From contig JAEUMY010000007.1 of the NCBI GenBank assembly GCA_016791265.1, forward strand, positions 1-64,000: a stretch of DNA of 64,000 bases. Direction: 5' to 3'. Of this stretch, positions 1 to 8,894 are shown one piece after another. The notes below the pieces were generated by a model, which saw only the letters and a list, made by a program, of their open reading frames with translations, searched no databases and had not been told where the DNA came from. Positions within the stretch are counted from its first letter, which is position 1. Each line of letters begins with the position of its first letter. Source of the DNA: Betaproteobacteria bacterium (GTDB lineage Bacteria; Pseudomonadota; Gammaproteobacteria; Burkholderiales; Usitatibacteraceae). The position numbers and the translations under genes are program-made.

Positions 1-276
1 GGGGAAGATTGTCACGAACGCCACCGGGCCGCTGGTGAATTTGGCCTGCATCTCGGGCTCGCCCATTTGGCTCATGTCCTTGCAGAACGGCATCGAATGC
101 AGGCCCGGACTGGGTGAGCCGCGGCGGATGGCTTCGGCCACCTCGTCTTCATTGGCGAGCTGCTTGTAATCACTGTTGTGATACTTCAGCGCCAAGTGGA
201 TCGCGGCACTCGCGATCCAGGCCAGCAATGTGCCCAAGAGAATAGGCATCCAAAGATCCGTCAAGGTCACGCCCAT
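1..276 (-). CDS. Membrane-anchored protein of unknown function (partial, N-terminus)
   Basis: The reverse strand has an open frame from ATG at 276 that runs off the left edge, giving the first 92 residues. A good ribosome site (GGAGGA) lies about 7 bases upstream of the ATG. The N-terminus MGVTLTDLWMPILLGTLLAW carries one hydrophobic segment (about residues 8-28), followed by a charged soluble stretch (YHNSDYKQLANEDEVAEAIRRG), so it is probably a single- or few-pass membrane protein. I do not recognise the family. The rest of the gene is outside the window. Confidence 0.7.
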   Translation of the reverse strand, partial: MGVTLTDLWMPILLGTLLAWIASAAIHLALKYHNSDYKQLANEDEVAEAIRRGSPSPGLHSMPFCKDMSQMGEPEMQAKFTSGPVAFVTIFP

Positions 277-360
277 GATGGCTTCCTCCCATATTGTGAT
301 GGCGGCACATTCTCACGTTCGAGGCGGCAATGCAAGGATCGAGACAGGGGCGTGGTCGCT

Positions 361-372
361 GCGAATATTCGC
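361..372. repeat. GCGAATATTCGC palindrome, copy 1 (intergenic)
   Basis: Exact 12-mer between the PNPOx/reductase stop (429) and the start of the partial gene (276). Flanks extend the palindrome to CTGCGAATATTCGCAG. Confidence 0.97.
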
Positions 373-428
373 AGTCGATTCGCCTTGAGGAGAGCGACCT
401 CCCCGGGCGCGGGCGTGCTAAGAAACCG

Positions 429-2036
429 CTAAAGATCCAGCGTCAGCGCATCGCCCGCCGCACGTGAGACGCAAGGGCACATCAACGCCGCCTGTGTGCG
501 TTCTTGCGCGCTCAACACGTGATCGCGGTGCTCTGGTGCGCCAGCCAACACCTTGACGGCGCAGGTGCCGCAGCGACCTGTGCGACAGGCGGCGGGCGCT
601 TCGATGCCGGCGGACTCGATGGCGTCGAGCAAGGACTGCTGACTCGCCACCTGGATCACACGCCGGCTGCGGGCCAGGTGCAAGGTGACGGGCCGATCCG
701 CGTTCGTCGGGGCCACCTTGAAGGCCTCCCAATGCACGCGCGCGGGCGCGATGCCGAGTGCGGCGGCGGCTTGCCGGGCGGCCTCGATGAGCCGCGCCGG
801 ACCGCAGATGTAAATGTGGCTTTCGGCAGGTGCGTCTCGGAGGATCGCGGCGAGATCCATGCGCGAGCCGGTGGCGCCATCATGAAAGTGGAATTGCCCG
901 CCGAGAGTGGACTGAAGTTCCGGCAGATAGGGCGCGGCGCTGCGATTGCGAGCGGCGTAATGAAGCTGGAAAGGAACCGCGCGTCGCGTCAGCGCGTCAG
1001 CCATGGCGCGAATGGGCGTGATGCCGATGCCGCCCGCGATGAGAAGGGCGGCGGGTGCGTCGGGCGTCAGCTTGAAGTCGTTGCCGGGCAAGCCGCAATG
1101 CAGGAGAGCGCCCAGCTGATAGTCGCGATGAACAGCCTGTGATCCACCTGTGCCCTCGGCCTCAAGCTGGACGGCGATCTCATAGGTCTGGTCTGTCGCG
1201 CGGGTGATTGAAAAGCGGCGCGTCGACATGATGGGTGTCGTGGTGCCGCGCGCCGACGCGAGTCTGACCGGCACGTCAATGTGCGCACCGGCGTCAACGC
1301 TCGGCAATGGCGCACCGCCGGCGCTCTCCAGCTCGTAGGCGCGCACGTGCGCGGCGAGTTGCCGGATGCCGGTCACGCGAAGCGAAAGAGGCCCCTTGCC
1401 GAGTTCCATCGTCGAGTCACGCTCGGCCGCGTCAGGCTGTGCGGCCAGGCGAGCACGCAGCTCGGCCAACTCGGCGCGCAAGGGCGCCGAGGCGGCCTCG
1501 ATTTCCGCCTCGGTGAAACGCGGCGTGATGTGTTGCGGGCAATTCCAATCGTAGCCCTCGATCTGGATGATGACGCCGCGCTCGACGCGCGCGCGATAGG
1601 TGGGCAGTTCCAGGCGCTTGATGAGCGCGGGCTCCGCGTCCAGCTCGACCAGGCGCACCCGGCCCAGCAGCTTCAGCCGGACCTGTCGCGCATAGTCCAT
1701 GAGGATGATGGAGATGCGGTCGTTGGTCTGCAGGTTGCCGGTGCTGATGTATTGCACGTTGCCGCGAAAGTCGGCGTAGCCCAACGTCTTGCTGTCCAGC
1801 ACTTTGAGGAAGCCCGCGGGGCCGCCGCGAAATTGCACATAGGGCCAGCCGGTCTCGCTGACCGTGGCCTGATAGAAGCCATCCCGCTCTTCGATGAATG
1901 CGATCTCCTGAGCGCCGAGTTGGTCACGGCGGTCTTCGGTATGGTCCAGTGCGGCGTAATTGCGGCGGCTGCCCATGCGGCTCTGCATGGCGCGCACGGT
2001 GGGCGTGAAGGCGATATCGGAATAGGCGCGGGACAT
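429..2036 (-). CDS. PNPOx-like flavin domain fused to PDR/VanB-type ferredoxin reductase
   Basis: This 535-residue protein is probably a cytoplasmic flavin/iron-sulfur oxidoreductase. Residues about 20-195 look like a pyridoxamine-5'-phosphate-oxidase split barrel (VSETGWPYVQFRGG, ADFRGNVQYISTGN). A ferredoxin-NADP reductase-like FAD domain (RRFSITRA) follows, then an NAD(P) domain with GGIGITPIRAM. The C-terminus is a plant-type [2Fe-2S] ferredoxin with Cys at about 484, 489, 492 (CRTGRCGTC) and a fourth in MCPC near 520. I chose ATG 2036 because the homologous sequence begins there; the frame is open further upstream without recognisable protein. It lies 61 bp downstream of the AhpD-like gene on the same strand, so the two are probably co-transcribed. 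The substrate is unknown. Confidence 0.9.
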   Translation of the reverse strand: MSRAYSDIAFTPTVRAMQSRMGSRRNYAALDHTEDRRDQLGAQEIAFIEERDGFYQATVSETGWPYVQFRGGPAGFLKVLDSKTLGYADFRGNVQYISTGNLQTNDRISIILMDYARQVRLKLLGRVRLVELDAEPALIKRLELPTYRARVERGVIIQIEGYDWNCPQHITPRFTEAEIEAASAPLRAELAELRARLAAQPDAAERDSTMELGKGPLSLRVTGIRQLAAHVRAYELESAGGAPLPSVDAGAHIDVPVRLASARGTTTPIMSTRRFSITRATDQTYEIAVQLEAEGTGGSQAVHRDYQLGALLHCGLPGNDFKLTPDAPAALLIAGGIGITPIRAMADALTRRAVPFQLHYAARNRSAAPYLPELQSTLGGQFHFHDGATGSRMDLAAILRDAPAESHIYICGPARLIEAARQAAAALGIAPARVHWEAFKVAPTNADRPVTLHLARSRRVIQVASQQSLLDAIESAGIEAPAACRTGRCGTCAVKVLAGAPEHRDHVLSAQERTQAALMCPCVSRAAGDALTLDL

Positions 2037-2097
2037 GGCGGCTCTCGGCTGAAGTCCTGCGCCCGCATGTTGAGTGCGGGCGCGGACGGTTGATGGC

Positions 2098-2658
2098 TCA
2101 GGCGGCGGCGCGAAGCGGCTTCGTGAGCAGTTCCACTTTGGGAAAGTCGATGTCGACCTGCGTGGCCTTGCCGAGAATGTTGGTGAAGACATTCAGCGCG
2201 ACGACGGTGATGACGTCCACCACTTCCGCATCGGTCAATCCCGCGGCGCGGGCCGCGTCGAATTCGGCGGCGGTGATCTCGCCCATGTTGTCGTTGATGG
2301 CCTTGGCGAAAGCGACAACCGCGGCGGCTTTGGCGTCGGCCGAGCTGCCGGCACGGTTCAGTGCCATCTCATCGTTGCTGAGGCCTGCGCCACGCCCGAT
2401 GGCCGTGTGCGCGGAGACGCAGTACTGGCAGGCGTTGCCTTCGGCGACGGCCAGGGCGATGCGCTCCTGCATCTTCTTGTCGAGCGCGATGCCGCCGAGT
2501 GCGCCGTAGAGACCCAGGAAGCCTTCAAGCGCCTTCGGCGAGTTGGCGAGCACGCGGATGAAGTTGGGGGTGACGCCAAGCTGGGCCTGCACCGCGTCGA
2601 GCAGTGATTTGGCGGGGCCGGTGGCGGTGTTGGGGTTGACGATGTGTACGCGAGCCAT
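2098..2658 (-). CDS. AhpD-like carboxymuconolactone decarboxylase family protein
   Basis: A 186-residue all-helical protein with the AhpD signature C-x-x-C-x3-H at residues 77-84 (CQYCVSAH). This is the peroxidase-like redox pair of the family. Length is usual for single-domain members. Such proteins reduce hydroperoxides or act as accessory oxidoreductases; the actual substrate is not visible. It is the first gene of a short leftward operon with the flavin/ferredoxin fusion and is divergent from a LysR regulator, an arrangement in which the LysR protein usually controls the neighbouring operon. Confident on family, not on substrate. Confidence 0.92.
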   Translation of the reverse strand: MARVHIVNPNTATGPAKSLLDAVQAQLGVTPNFIRVLANSPKALEGFLGLYGALGGIALDKKMQERIALAVAEGNACQYCVSAHTAIGRGAGLSNDEMALNRAGSSADAKAAAVVAFAKAINDNMGEITAAEFDAARAAGLTDAEVVDVITVVALNVFTNILGKATQVDIDFPKVELLTKPLRAAA

Positions 2659-2739
2659 GATGAATCTCCTTCAAGTTGGATGTGGGTTTGGGATGCAACG
2701 GTTCGCATTCTGGTTTGCTGCGATGAATAGATAAATGGT

Positions 2740-2758
2740 GCAATGGACATATCATTGC
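2740..2758. promoter_or_regulatory. Candidate LysR operator (GCAATG-N7-CATTGC)
   Basis: Perfect 6-bp inverted repeat with a 7-bp spacer in the 128-bp AT-richer gap between the divergent AhpD-like and LysR genes. It sits about 30 bp before the LysR start, where LysR-type regulators usually bind. The role is inferred from position and symmetry only. Confidence 0.45.
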
Positions 2759-2786
2759 TGCGATTTGTGCAGTAATATTTCCGACC

Positions 2787-3695
2787 ATGGACCGCTTGTT
2801 CGCAATGGAAGCCTTCGTGGCGATCGTCGATGCAGGCAGCATCACCGCCGCCGCCCAGTCGCTGGATGTCTCCCAGCCGTCGCTGGTTCGCAGGCTGGCC
2901 GCGCTGGAGCGTGATCTCGGCGCGCGCCTGCTCCATCGCACCACCCGGCGCATGTCGCTGACCGACGAGGGCCGCGACTACTACGAGCGCAGCCGGCAAA
3001 TCCTGCAGGCGGTGAATGACGCCCGGCACCAGCTCAGCGTCCGTCAGGCCGTGCCGCGCGGTCGCCTGCGCATTGCCTCGTCCGTTGCGTTTGGCCGTCG
3101 TTTCGTGGCGCCGGTCGCGGCGGAGTTCCTGGCCGGCAATCCCGAATTGCAGATGGAACTGCTGCTGGTTGATCGGGTCGTCGATTTGGTGGAGGAGGGC
3201 ATCGACGTGGCCATCCGCCTCGCGCGGCTGCCCGACTCGTCCATGGTGGCCCATCCGGTCGGTGAAGTGCATCGCGTGGTGGTGGCGAGCCCCGCGTTCC
3301 TGAAGTCAGTGGGCAAACCCAAGACGCCTGAACAACTGAAGGGCGCGCGCTGCGTGAGTTTCACCGGGCTCACCTCGCCCGCGCATTGGGCGTTTCCCGT
3401 CGGCCGCAAGGCTGGGCAGGTGCCCGTGCATAGCGTGTTCGTGTCCAATCAGATCGATGCGGCTGTGGCGGCGTGTCTTGGTGGCGTCGGGTTCGGCCGC
3501 TTTCTCGACTACCAGGTGCTGGATCACATTCAGTCCGGCCGCCTGGTGCGGGTGTTGCGGCCCCACGAAGGCGAGCCGATTCCGGTGAGCGTTCTCTATC
3601 CGTCCGCACGGCATCCTTCGGCCAACGTGCGCGGCTTTGTGGCCTTCGCCCAGCCGCGGCTCAAGGCCGCACTCCGCGCCTTGCAGGCCGGATAG
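2787..3695 (+). CDS. LysR-family transcriptional regulator
   Basis: 302 residues, usual LysR length. The N-terminal winged helix-turn-helix (about residues 1-60) is clear: MEAFVAIVDAGSITAAAQSL then SQPSLVRRLAALERDLGARL and RTTRRMSLTDEG. The C-terminal part is the periplasmic-binding-protein-like effector domain (RLRIASSVAFGRRFVAPV, DVAIRLARLPDSSMVAHPVG). It faces the AhpD-like and flavoprotein operon across a 128-bp gap holding an inverted repeat, so it probably regulates that operon and itself. The effector is unknown. Confidence 0.95.
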   Translation: MDRLFAMEAFVAIVDAGSITAAAQSLDVSQPSLVRRLAALERDLGARLLHRTTRRMSLTDEGRDYYERSRQILQAVNDARHQLSVRQAVPRGRLRIASSVAFGRRFVAPVAAEFLAGNPELQMELLLVDRVVDLVEEGIDVAIRLARLPDSSMVAHPVGEVHRVVVASPAFLKSVGKPKTPEQLKGARCVSFTGLTSPAHWAFPVGRKAGQVPVHSVFVSNQIDAAVAACLGGVGFGRFLDYQVLDHIQSGRLVRVLRPHEGEPIPVSVLYPSARHPSANVRGFVAFAQPRLKAALRALQAG

Positions 3696-3805
3696 GATCG
3701 GGAGATGGGCATTGGCCCGTCGCGCACTCGGTCAGGCCTCATCGCATCTAGCCTGAGCCTTGGCAACTTCATGTCCGCCGCCTGTTTCTCTTCACGGCGT
3801 TCGCT

Positions 3806-3817
3806 GCGAATATTCGC
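3806..3817. repeat. GCGAATATTCGC palindrome, copy 2 (intergenic)
   Basis: Exact copy in the 221-bp gap between the LysR gene and the TonB-like gene, about 100 bp upstream of the latter. The rest of that gap holds no gene I can support. Confidence 0.97.
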
Positions 3818-3916
3818 ATCGTCCGATTCGTTTAATCTTGTCGCCCATCGTGGCGCGATCCGTCAGCCCGCGCAGGGCTTCTCCTTTTCACTCGCCATTC
3901 ATCCATCACCATCGCC

Positions 3917-4780
3917 ATGACCCACGCCACCCCGCCTCGCCGCCTCATCACCGCTGCTTTCTCCACGATGCTCGCCGTGCCTCTGGTCGCCGCCGCAACC
4001 ACGCCCGCCGCGACCCCGCCATCGGCCCCGTCCGCCGCCAGCGCGATCACGTACTACTCGGACGACCCGGCCAGTTGGGGCACACCGTCCGCGTGGCAGG
4101 CGCCGGTTTACCCGAAACCGCTGCTTGAGCAGCAGGTCACGGGCCGGGTGGATGTGCTGGTGAACGTCTCGCCCGAAGGCCGCGTGAGTGACATCGTGGC
4201 CATCCGCTCACAGCCCGCCCAGCCGGCATTCGAAGAAGCCGTGCGCGAGGCCGTGCTCAACTGGACCTTTACCAAAGCGCTCGATGAATCCTGCAAGCCC
4301 ACCGCGACCCAAGGCCGGGTGCAGGTGCGGTTTGAGATCGCGGACGGCAAGCCGAAGGTCGATGTCGGCGCGGCCCCCGCAGCGAAAGTGCCGGGCCGCG
4401 TGTTCATCCAGGAGGCGAACCGCAGCGAGGTCAACCGCGCGCTCGTGCAGAACTATCCGCGCGATGCCCGCCGACTCGGCAAGATGGGTGAGGTGTTGGC
4501 GCTGTTGAAAGTCGACGCGCGCACCGGCGAGACGAAGTCAGTCGAGATCGTCGAGGTCTTCGCGGACAATGCAACGTACAACCCGCAGCCCTCCATGACC
4601 CCGGTCGGCCAGAACCAGCGCCTGCGGCCGCGCTCGTCGCCCGCGTCCATCCAGTTCGCCACCACCGCGCGCGAGGAGCTCGCTGCGCTCCGCTTCAGTC
4701 CGGTCGCGGAGGTTGGTCAAGACACGATCACCGTCTGCCGAGAGGTGGCGTTCCGCATCCGGGGTGTGACCAGGAACTGA
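3917..4780 (+). CDS. Exported protein with two TonB C-terminal-like domains
   Basis: 287 residues with a signal peptide (RRLITAAFSTMLAVPLVAAA) and an Ala/Pro/Thr-rich linker. Residues about 60-140 resemble a TonB C-terminal domain (VYPKPLLEQQVTGRVDVLVNVSPEGRVSDI ... FEEAVREAVLNWTF). A second, more divergent repeat follows (NYPRDARRLGKMGEVLALLKVDARTGE ... AREELAALRFSP). It lacks the usual N-terminal membrane anchor followed by a long Pro-rich spacer, so it is not an ordinary TonB and may be a periplasmic partner or an energy-transducer relative. No exbB/exbD lies nearby. An S41-like exported protein follows 187 bp downstream. Confidence 0.75.
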   Translation: MTHATPPRRLITAAFSTMLAVPLVAAATTPAATPPSAPSAASAITYYSDDPASWGTPSAWQAPVYPKPLLEQQVTGRVDVLVNVSPEGRVSDIVAIRSQPAQPAFEEAVREAVLNWTFTKALDESCKPTATQGRVQVRFEIADGKPKVDVGAAPAAKVPGRVFIQEANRSEVNRALVQNYPRDARRLGKMGEVLALLKVDARTGETKSVEIVEVFADNATYNPQPSMTPVGQNQRLRPRSSPASIQFATTAREELAALRFSPVAEVGQDTITVCREVAFRIRGVTRN

Positions 4781-4967
4781 ACACACGGCTGACCTTTCAT
4801 CGGGACGCAGTGTGCCACTGGGTCTCGGTGCGCCGTGACGCATTTGGGCCGGAGCGGCGCAGCGCGGGCAGTTCATTCCCACGCCTCTGCAATTCATCGT
4901 TTCTGCAGCGCGACATTCAGCGGGGCGACGTAGGCTTCAGGCTTCCTTCACTCCGCGAGGACTGCCC

Positions 4968-6350
4968 ATGAAGACGTCAGGTTCCGTCAAGTTCGCGTTG
5001 CTGGCGCTATGGTCTGGCACGGCGCTGCTGATTGGCCAAGCACAGGCACAGGCCGACACGCCCTCGGCAAAATTCGTTGCGGACATTGCACAGTTCCGAA
5101 TGCAATTCCTGGACAAGGACCGCGCCTACAGCCCGGCCGCGCGCAAGGAGGCGGAGAGCCGTCTTGCGACGCTGGAGAAGGATGCGGCAACACTCACACC
5201 GGTGCATTTTGATCTCGCCATCGCCCAGATCACCGCGCTGGCAGACAACGGCCACACACTGGCCGCCGCCGCATCCCGGTCGCGCCGCTACGAGCGGGCG
5301 GACCTGCGTCTGGCGCCCTTCGGCCAAGACTTTCATGTCTTGCGGGTGAAGGCGGAGAACGAGGATCTCCTGGGCGCCCGACTCGTGGCCATTGACGGCG
5401 TGCCGATGGAGAAATTGCGCGAGCTGGGCCGGTCGCTGTCAGGCGGCGTGACGGCGTGGCGGGATCGCAATGTGCCGTACTTCCTGGAAAGCGCGCCGCA
5501 ACTGCGCGCGCTGGGCGTGGGCCAGGGCGATGCACCGCCGGAATACACATTCCTCACCCGTGATGGCCGCACGCTGAAACGAACCTTCACCGTCTCGCCC
5601 GTGGGCGCCGACCGGGTGGGGGGCAACGCGACCCGCTGGATGTTCCCCGTGCTGGCGCCGTTGGAAGATCGTGCCTGGCGCACGCTCCTGCCGGAAGCGC
5701 GCGCGCCGTGGGCGCTGCAGGAGCCAGTACGCCGCTTCCGTTGGCGTCACGACGAGGCGCTGGCTACCGTCATCATCGAAATGCGCCAGAGCAGCAATGC
5801 CCAAACCGAGAAACTCGCGGACTTCTTCGCGGCCGTCGAGAAGGCGGTGGCGACGCATGCGCCGCGCCATCTGGTGCTGGACTTGCGCCTGAATGGTGGT
5901 GGCGATCTCACCACCACGCGCGACTTCGCCGAACGGCTGCCCACCCTGGTCGGAGGCAAGGTCTATGCGCTCATCAGCCCATGGACGTTTTCAGCGGCTA
6001 TTTCGACGCTGGGCTATCTCAAGCAGGCAGCGCCCGACCGCGTGGTCATCGTGGGCGAACCCGTGGGCGACCGATTGCAGTTTTTCGCCGAAGGCCGGCC
6101 GATCACGCTGACGCATTCCAAGGAATTCGTGTTGCCCGCCACCGAACGCCACGACTACCAGACCGGCTGTCGCCAGATGGACGACTGCCACCGCAACGTG
6201 GTCAATCGTCCCATCGCGGTGAAGACGTTGGACCCGGACATCCCCGCACCTTGGACGCTTGACGACTATGTCGCCGGCCGAGATCCAGCGATGGAGGCGG
6301 TGGCGAGGGACATGGGCAATACCCCGGCTAAGGCACCCGTGGCGTCCTGA
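4968..6350 (+). CDS. Exported S41 (C-terminal processing peptidase)-like protein
   Basis: 460 residues with a clear signal peptide ending near AQAQA (residues about 8-29). The middle contains a degenerate PDZ-like stretch (DLLGARLVAIDGVPMEKLRELG). The C-terminal half has the S41 core: HLVLDLRLNGGGD, then YALISPWTFSAAIST, where the Ser of TFSAA is in the position of the S41 nucleophile. The glutamate that normally follows (SAAE) is absent, so activity is uncertain. A second S41-like gene at 23909 is similar in design but not adjacent. Probably a periplasmic hydrolase or inactive relative. Confidence 0.72.
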   Translation: MKTSGSVKFALLALWSGTALLIGQAQAQADTPSAKFVADIAQFRMQFLDKDRAYSPAARKEAESRLATLEKDAATLTPVHFDLAIAQITALADNGHTLAAAASRSRRYERADLRLAPFGQDFHVLRVKAENEDLLGARLVAIDGVPMEKLRELGRSLSGGVTAWRDRNVPYFLESAPQLRALGVGQGDAPPEYTFLTRDGRTLKRTFTVSPVGADRVGGNATRWMFPVLAPLEDRAWRTLLPEARAPWALQEPVRRFRWRHDEALATVIIEMRQSSNAQTEKLADFFAAVEKAVATHAPRHLVLDLRLNGGGDLTTTRDFAERLPTLVGGKVYALISPWTFSAAISTLGYLKQAAPDRVVIVGEPVGDRLQFFAEGRPITLTHSKEFVLPATERHDYQTGCRQMDDCHRNVVNRPIAVKTLDPDIPAPWTLDDYVAGRDPAMEAVARDMGNTPAKAPVAS

Positions 6351-6358
6351 GGTCTGCC

Positions 6359-6370
6359 GCGAATATTCGC
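6359..6370. repeat. GCGAATATTCGC palindrome, copy 3 (intergenic)
   Basis: Exact copy 8 bp after the S41-like stop and about 90 bp before the next start; flanks CC and CG. Confidence 0.97.
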
Positions 6371-6459
6371 CGTGAGGGAAGCAGAGTCGGGCACCTGCCG
6401 CCCGACGCGCGGGCGCGCGAGCGGCGATAATGGCGGCCTTGTTCATCCGAGGTCCCGTC

Positions 6460-7740
6460 ATGATCCGCATCGCATCCCCGCGCCGCGCCCTGTTGGCCGC
6501 ACTCTCCGTCAGCCTGTGCGCCACGCCTGCCGTGGCCCAGATGGTCGCGCCGGCCACCCAGCCCCTCACCACCGGCATCGCCTCGTTCAACATGGGCTGG
6601 GCGGGCACGCCGGCGGAATTCGCCAAGTACCTTGCGGTGTGTTCCACGCTAGCGGTCAATTACTGCGACACGCGCCCCCGCATCGAGCGTGGCGCCACGG
6701 TCGCGACTGACGCGGAGAAGGCGCGCGCAGCCAAGTGCCAAGAAGACACGCTCGCCGCCGCGGGTGGACGCGATGCGTCGATGATGATGGCGCCGTGCAA
6801 CGCGTATCGTCCGCCGCGCACGCCGCCAGGCCAGCCGCGCCCGGACCCGGCCATCGCACGCGCGCCGGCGGCGTATCAACAGAAGATCGATCTCCTCACC
6901 GAAACGGTCGACGCCGTCATCAGCAAGGAAGGTGTGCGCGTCATCGCGTTTCAGGAAGTGAGCGGCGTGGACGTCATCAAGCTGGTGCTGGGCAAGCATG
7001 CGGACAAGTTCGACATCTGCGCGGCGAAGCACAGCGCCTTCCAGACCCTCGCGTTCGCGTGGGACAAGGCGCTCAGCAGCAAACCCGGTGTGTGCGAGAC
7101 GGAGTCCAGCCTCTCCGTTCTCGACCCACCCAATGATCCGGCCGCGTTTCGCCGCGTGCGGCCGGGCCTGGCTCTGTCGCTCACGGTGAATGGCGAGCCC
7201 GTCACCTTCCTGAACGTGCATTTGAAGGCCGGCTGCGCCAGTGTCACCAACGAGGACGCGCGCTTTCCAGGCCGCCTGCTCGACGACGCCGCTGAAGCGT
7301 GCGACGTGCTGAACCGCCAGGTGGCGCCGCTGGAAGCCTGGCTTGAGGCTGTCGCGAAAAGGTCCCCACGTTTCGTGTGGCTGGGCGACTTCAACCGCCG
7401 CATCGACGACGAGGAGAAACTCGCTATCGCCAAGGACAAAGTGCGCGCGGATGGCAGCGACCCGGCCAGCCCGAACAAGGTGGTCAACAACAAGGTGCCC
7501 ACGCGCTATCTCTGGCCGGAGTTGAACGACGGCACACCCGTGATATATCAAGTCCCGCTATCGACGAAAGAGGGCGGCTGCACTGGCTTCACCGGGCTGG
7601 ATCACATCGTCATCAGCGAGGCGCTGAAGAAGAAAAATGAAGGGGTCGTGTTCTCCAAGAAAGTGGGCGTGGCCGAGAAGGCGGGCCAAGGCATCGAGAC
7701 CAGCGATCACTGTCCGCGCATCGCGCAGTTGAAGTTCTGA
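6460..7740 (+). CDS. Exported endonuclease/exonuclease/phosphatase-family protein
   Basis: 426 residues from ATG 6460; the frame is open ten codons further upstream, but a standard signal peptide begins here (MIRIASPRRALLAALSVSLC ... AVAQ). The EEP (DNase I-like) fold is supported by its ordered motifs: FNMGWAG near the start, the Mg-binding glutamate in RVIAFQEVSG, FLNVHLKAGC, WLGDFNRRIDD, LDHIVIS and the terminal SDHCPRIAQL. These are the catalytic Asn/Glu/His/Asp sites of metal-dependent nucleases and phosphodiesterases. Several cysteines fit a periplasmic or secreted location. The substrate (DNA, phospholipid or phosphoester) cannot be told. Confidence 0.85.
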   Translation: MIRIASPRRALLAALSVSLCATPAVAQMVAPATQPLTTGIASFNMGWAGTPAEFAKYLAVCSTLAVNYCDTRPRIERGATVATDAEKARAAKCQEDTLAAAGGRDASMMMAPCNAYRPPRTPPGQPRPDPAIARAPAAYQQKIDLLTETVDAVISKEGVRVIAFQEVSGVDVIKLVLGKHADKFDICAAKHSAFQTLAFAWDKALSSKPGVCETESSLSVLDPPNDPAAFRRVRPGLALSLTVNGEPVTFLNVHLKAGCASVTNEDARFPGRLLDDAAEACDVLNRQVAPLEAWLEAVAKRSPRFVWLGDFNRRIDDEEKLAIAKDKVRADGSDPASPNKVVNNKVPTRYLWPELNDGTPVIYQVPLSTKEGGCTGFTGLDHIVISEALKKKNEGVVFSKKVGVAEKAGQGIETSDHCPRIAQLKF

Positions 7741-7940
7741 CAAGACTCGGGCGGACATCGTGCCGAGTGCTGTGACGCAGCGCGCCAGTGTGGTTTGGCG
7801 TACCGCCCGACGGTGCCGCGCTGGTTGATTTCAGCGCTTGCAGCCGTATCGTCACTTCATCCTCCTTTACCCTTGTTTCGTCCCTTTTCTGCTGCCGCGC
7901 AGTGTGCGCGTCGATAGAGTGGGCCGCATAGGGTCGCAGG

Positions 7941-7970
7941 AGTGAAGAGGAGTGAAGAGGAGTGAAGGAG
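7941..7970 (+). repeat. 10-bp tandem repeat (AGTGAAGAGG x3) overlapping an SD site
   Basis: Two perfect copies and a third variant copy (AGTGAAGGAG) end 9 bp before the AraC-type start at 7980. The third copy supplies the Shine-Dalgarno AAGGAG. Copy-number slippage would duplicate or delete SD-like sequence. Confidence 0.8.
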
Positions 7971-7979
7971 TCAACGAGC

Positions 7980-8771
7980 ATGCAAGCGAGAAAACGCGAT
8001 GCGAGTCATTGCGACGCAGTTGGCGATGGCAGCCGTTTGCGCGTGGTGTCTTATGACCCCGGCCTGACCCAGCGGCGCCATGCGCACGACTACGCGAGCA
8101 TCACGTTGATTCTGGGTGGTGGACTGGAAGAACGCGCCGGTCGGTCGACACGGCAGGTGGCGCGCGGCTGGATGTGTGTCAAGGCGCCCGGCGTGGAGCA
8201 TGCGTGCCGGTTTGGCGGGGAGCGTACCCAGACGCTGCAACTTCGACTTGCCGCCCCGGGTCTGCTGAACGACTCGCTAGGGGACAGTTCGCTCCCATCG
8301 TGGACATGGCGACCACCGGGCCGCCTGATTTCGGAGATGCTGGCGTTGCTGCGCCTGCGCGATACGCCACGCCTACCCGATCGCGCGACGGAGGCCGAAG
8401 AGCGGGTGCAAGACTTGCTAGCGGCATTCCTCGCGCCGACAAGACGGGCGCCAGAGCGCGCACCCGCCTGGCTGCCACGAATGCGTGAAGCATTGGTCGA
8501 CGGTCATGAATCCGTCGACGAGCTTGCGCGCGCTTGCGGCGTGCATCGAGTCCATTTCGCGCGTTGTTTTCGTCATCATGTGGGTGTCCCGCCGGCCCGG
8601 TATCGCCGCCTGATGCGTGTACTGCGCGCAATCAACGCGGTTCGGCGCGACCCGACGGCGCTTGCCGCCATCGCGGCGGCGGAGGGGTTCGCTGACCAGT
8701 CTCACATGATCCGGGAGGTGCGGGCTGAAACCGGGCTCACGCCTTTGGCATGGCGCCGCTGGGCACAATGA
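7980..8771 (+). CDS. AraC-family transcriptional regulator
   Basis: 263 residues from ATG 7980, chosen because AAGGAG lies 9 bp upstream; an in-frame GTG at 7962 would put that site inside the gene. The N-terminal half resembles a cupin-like sensor domain (HAHDYASITLILGGGLEERAG, GVEHACRFG). The C-terminal two-helix-turn-helix AraC domain is clear: SVDELARACGVHRVHFARCFRHHVGVPPARY and AIAAAEGFADQSHMIREVRAETGLTPLAW. It stands alone, 123 bp upstream of the serine hydrolase at 8895, which is the most obvious target. The effector is unknown. Confidence 0.9.
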   Translation: MQARKRDASHCDAVGDGSRLRVVSYDPGLTQRRHAHDYASITLILGGGLEERAGRSTRQVARGWMCVKAPGVEHACRFGGERTQTLQLRLAAPGLLNDSLGDSSLPSWTWRPPGRLISEMLALLRLRDTPRLPDRATEAEERVQDLLAAFLAPTRRAPERAPAWLPRMREALVDGHESVDELARACGVHRVHFARCFRHHVGVPPARYRRLMRVLRAINAVRRDPTALAAIAAAEGFADQSHMIREVRAETGLTPLAWRRWAQ

Positions 8772-8894
8772 AGTCGCGGTACGCCTGCTGATCTCTGGTC
8801 GTTTGGGCGCCTGCCGCGCGGGTTGCAATTGTTCTATACCCGCTGCAGGGCGGCGCGCAATGATGGGTGACCCTCACTCATCGGAGCTTCGATC

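Noticed and set aside
3705..3920. Forward open frame of 71 codons between LysR and the TonB-like gene
   Set aside because: No ribosome site, Ser/Arg-rich low-quality sequence, and it includes the palindrome; more likely non-coding.
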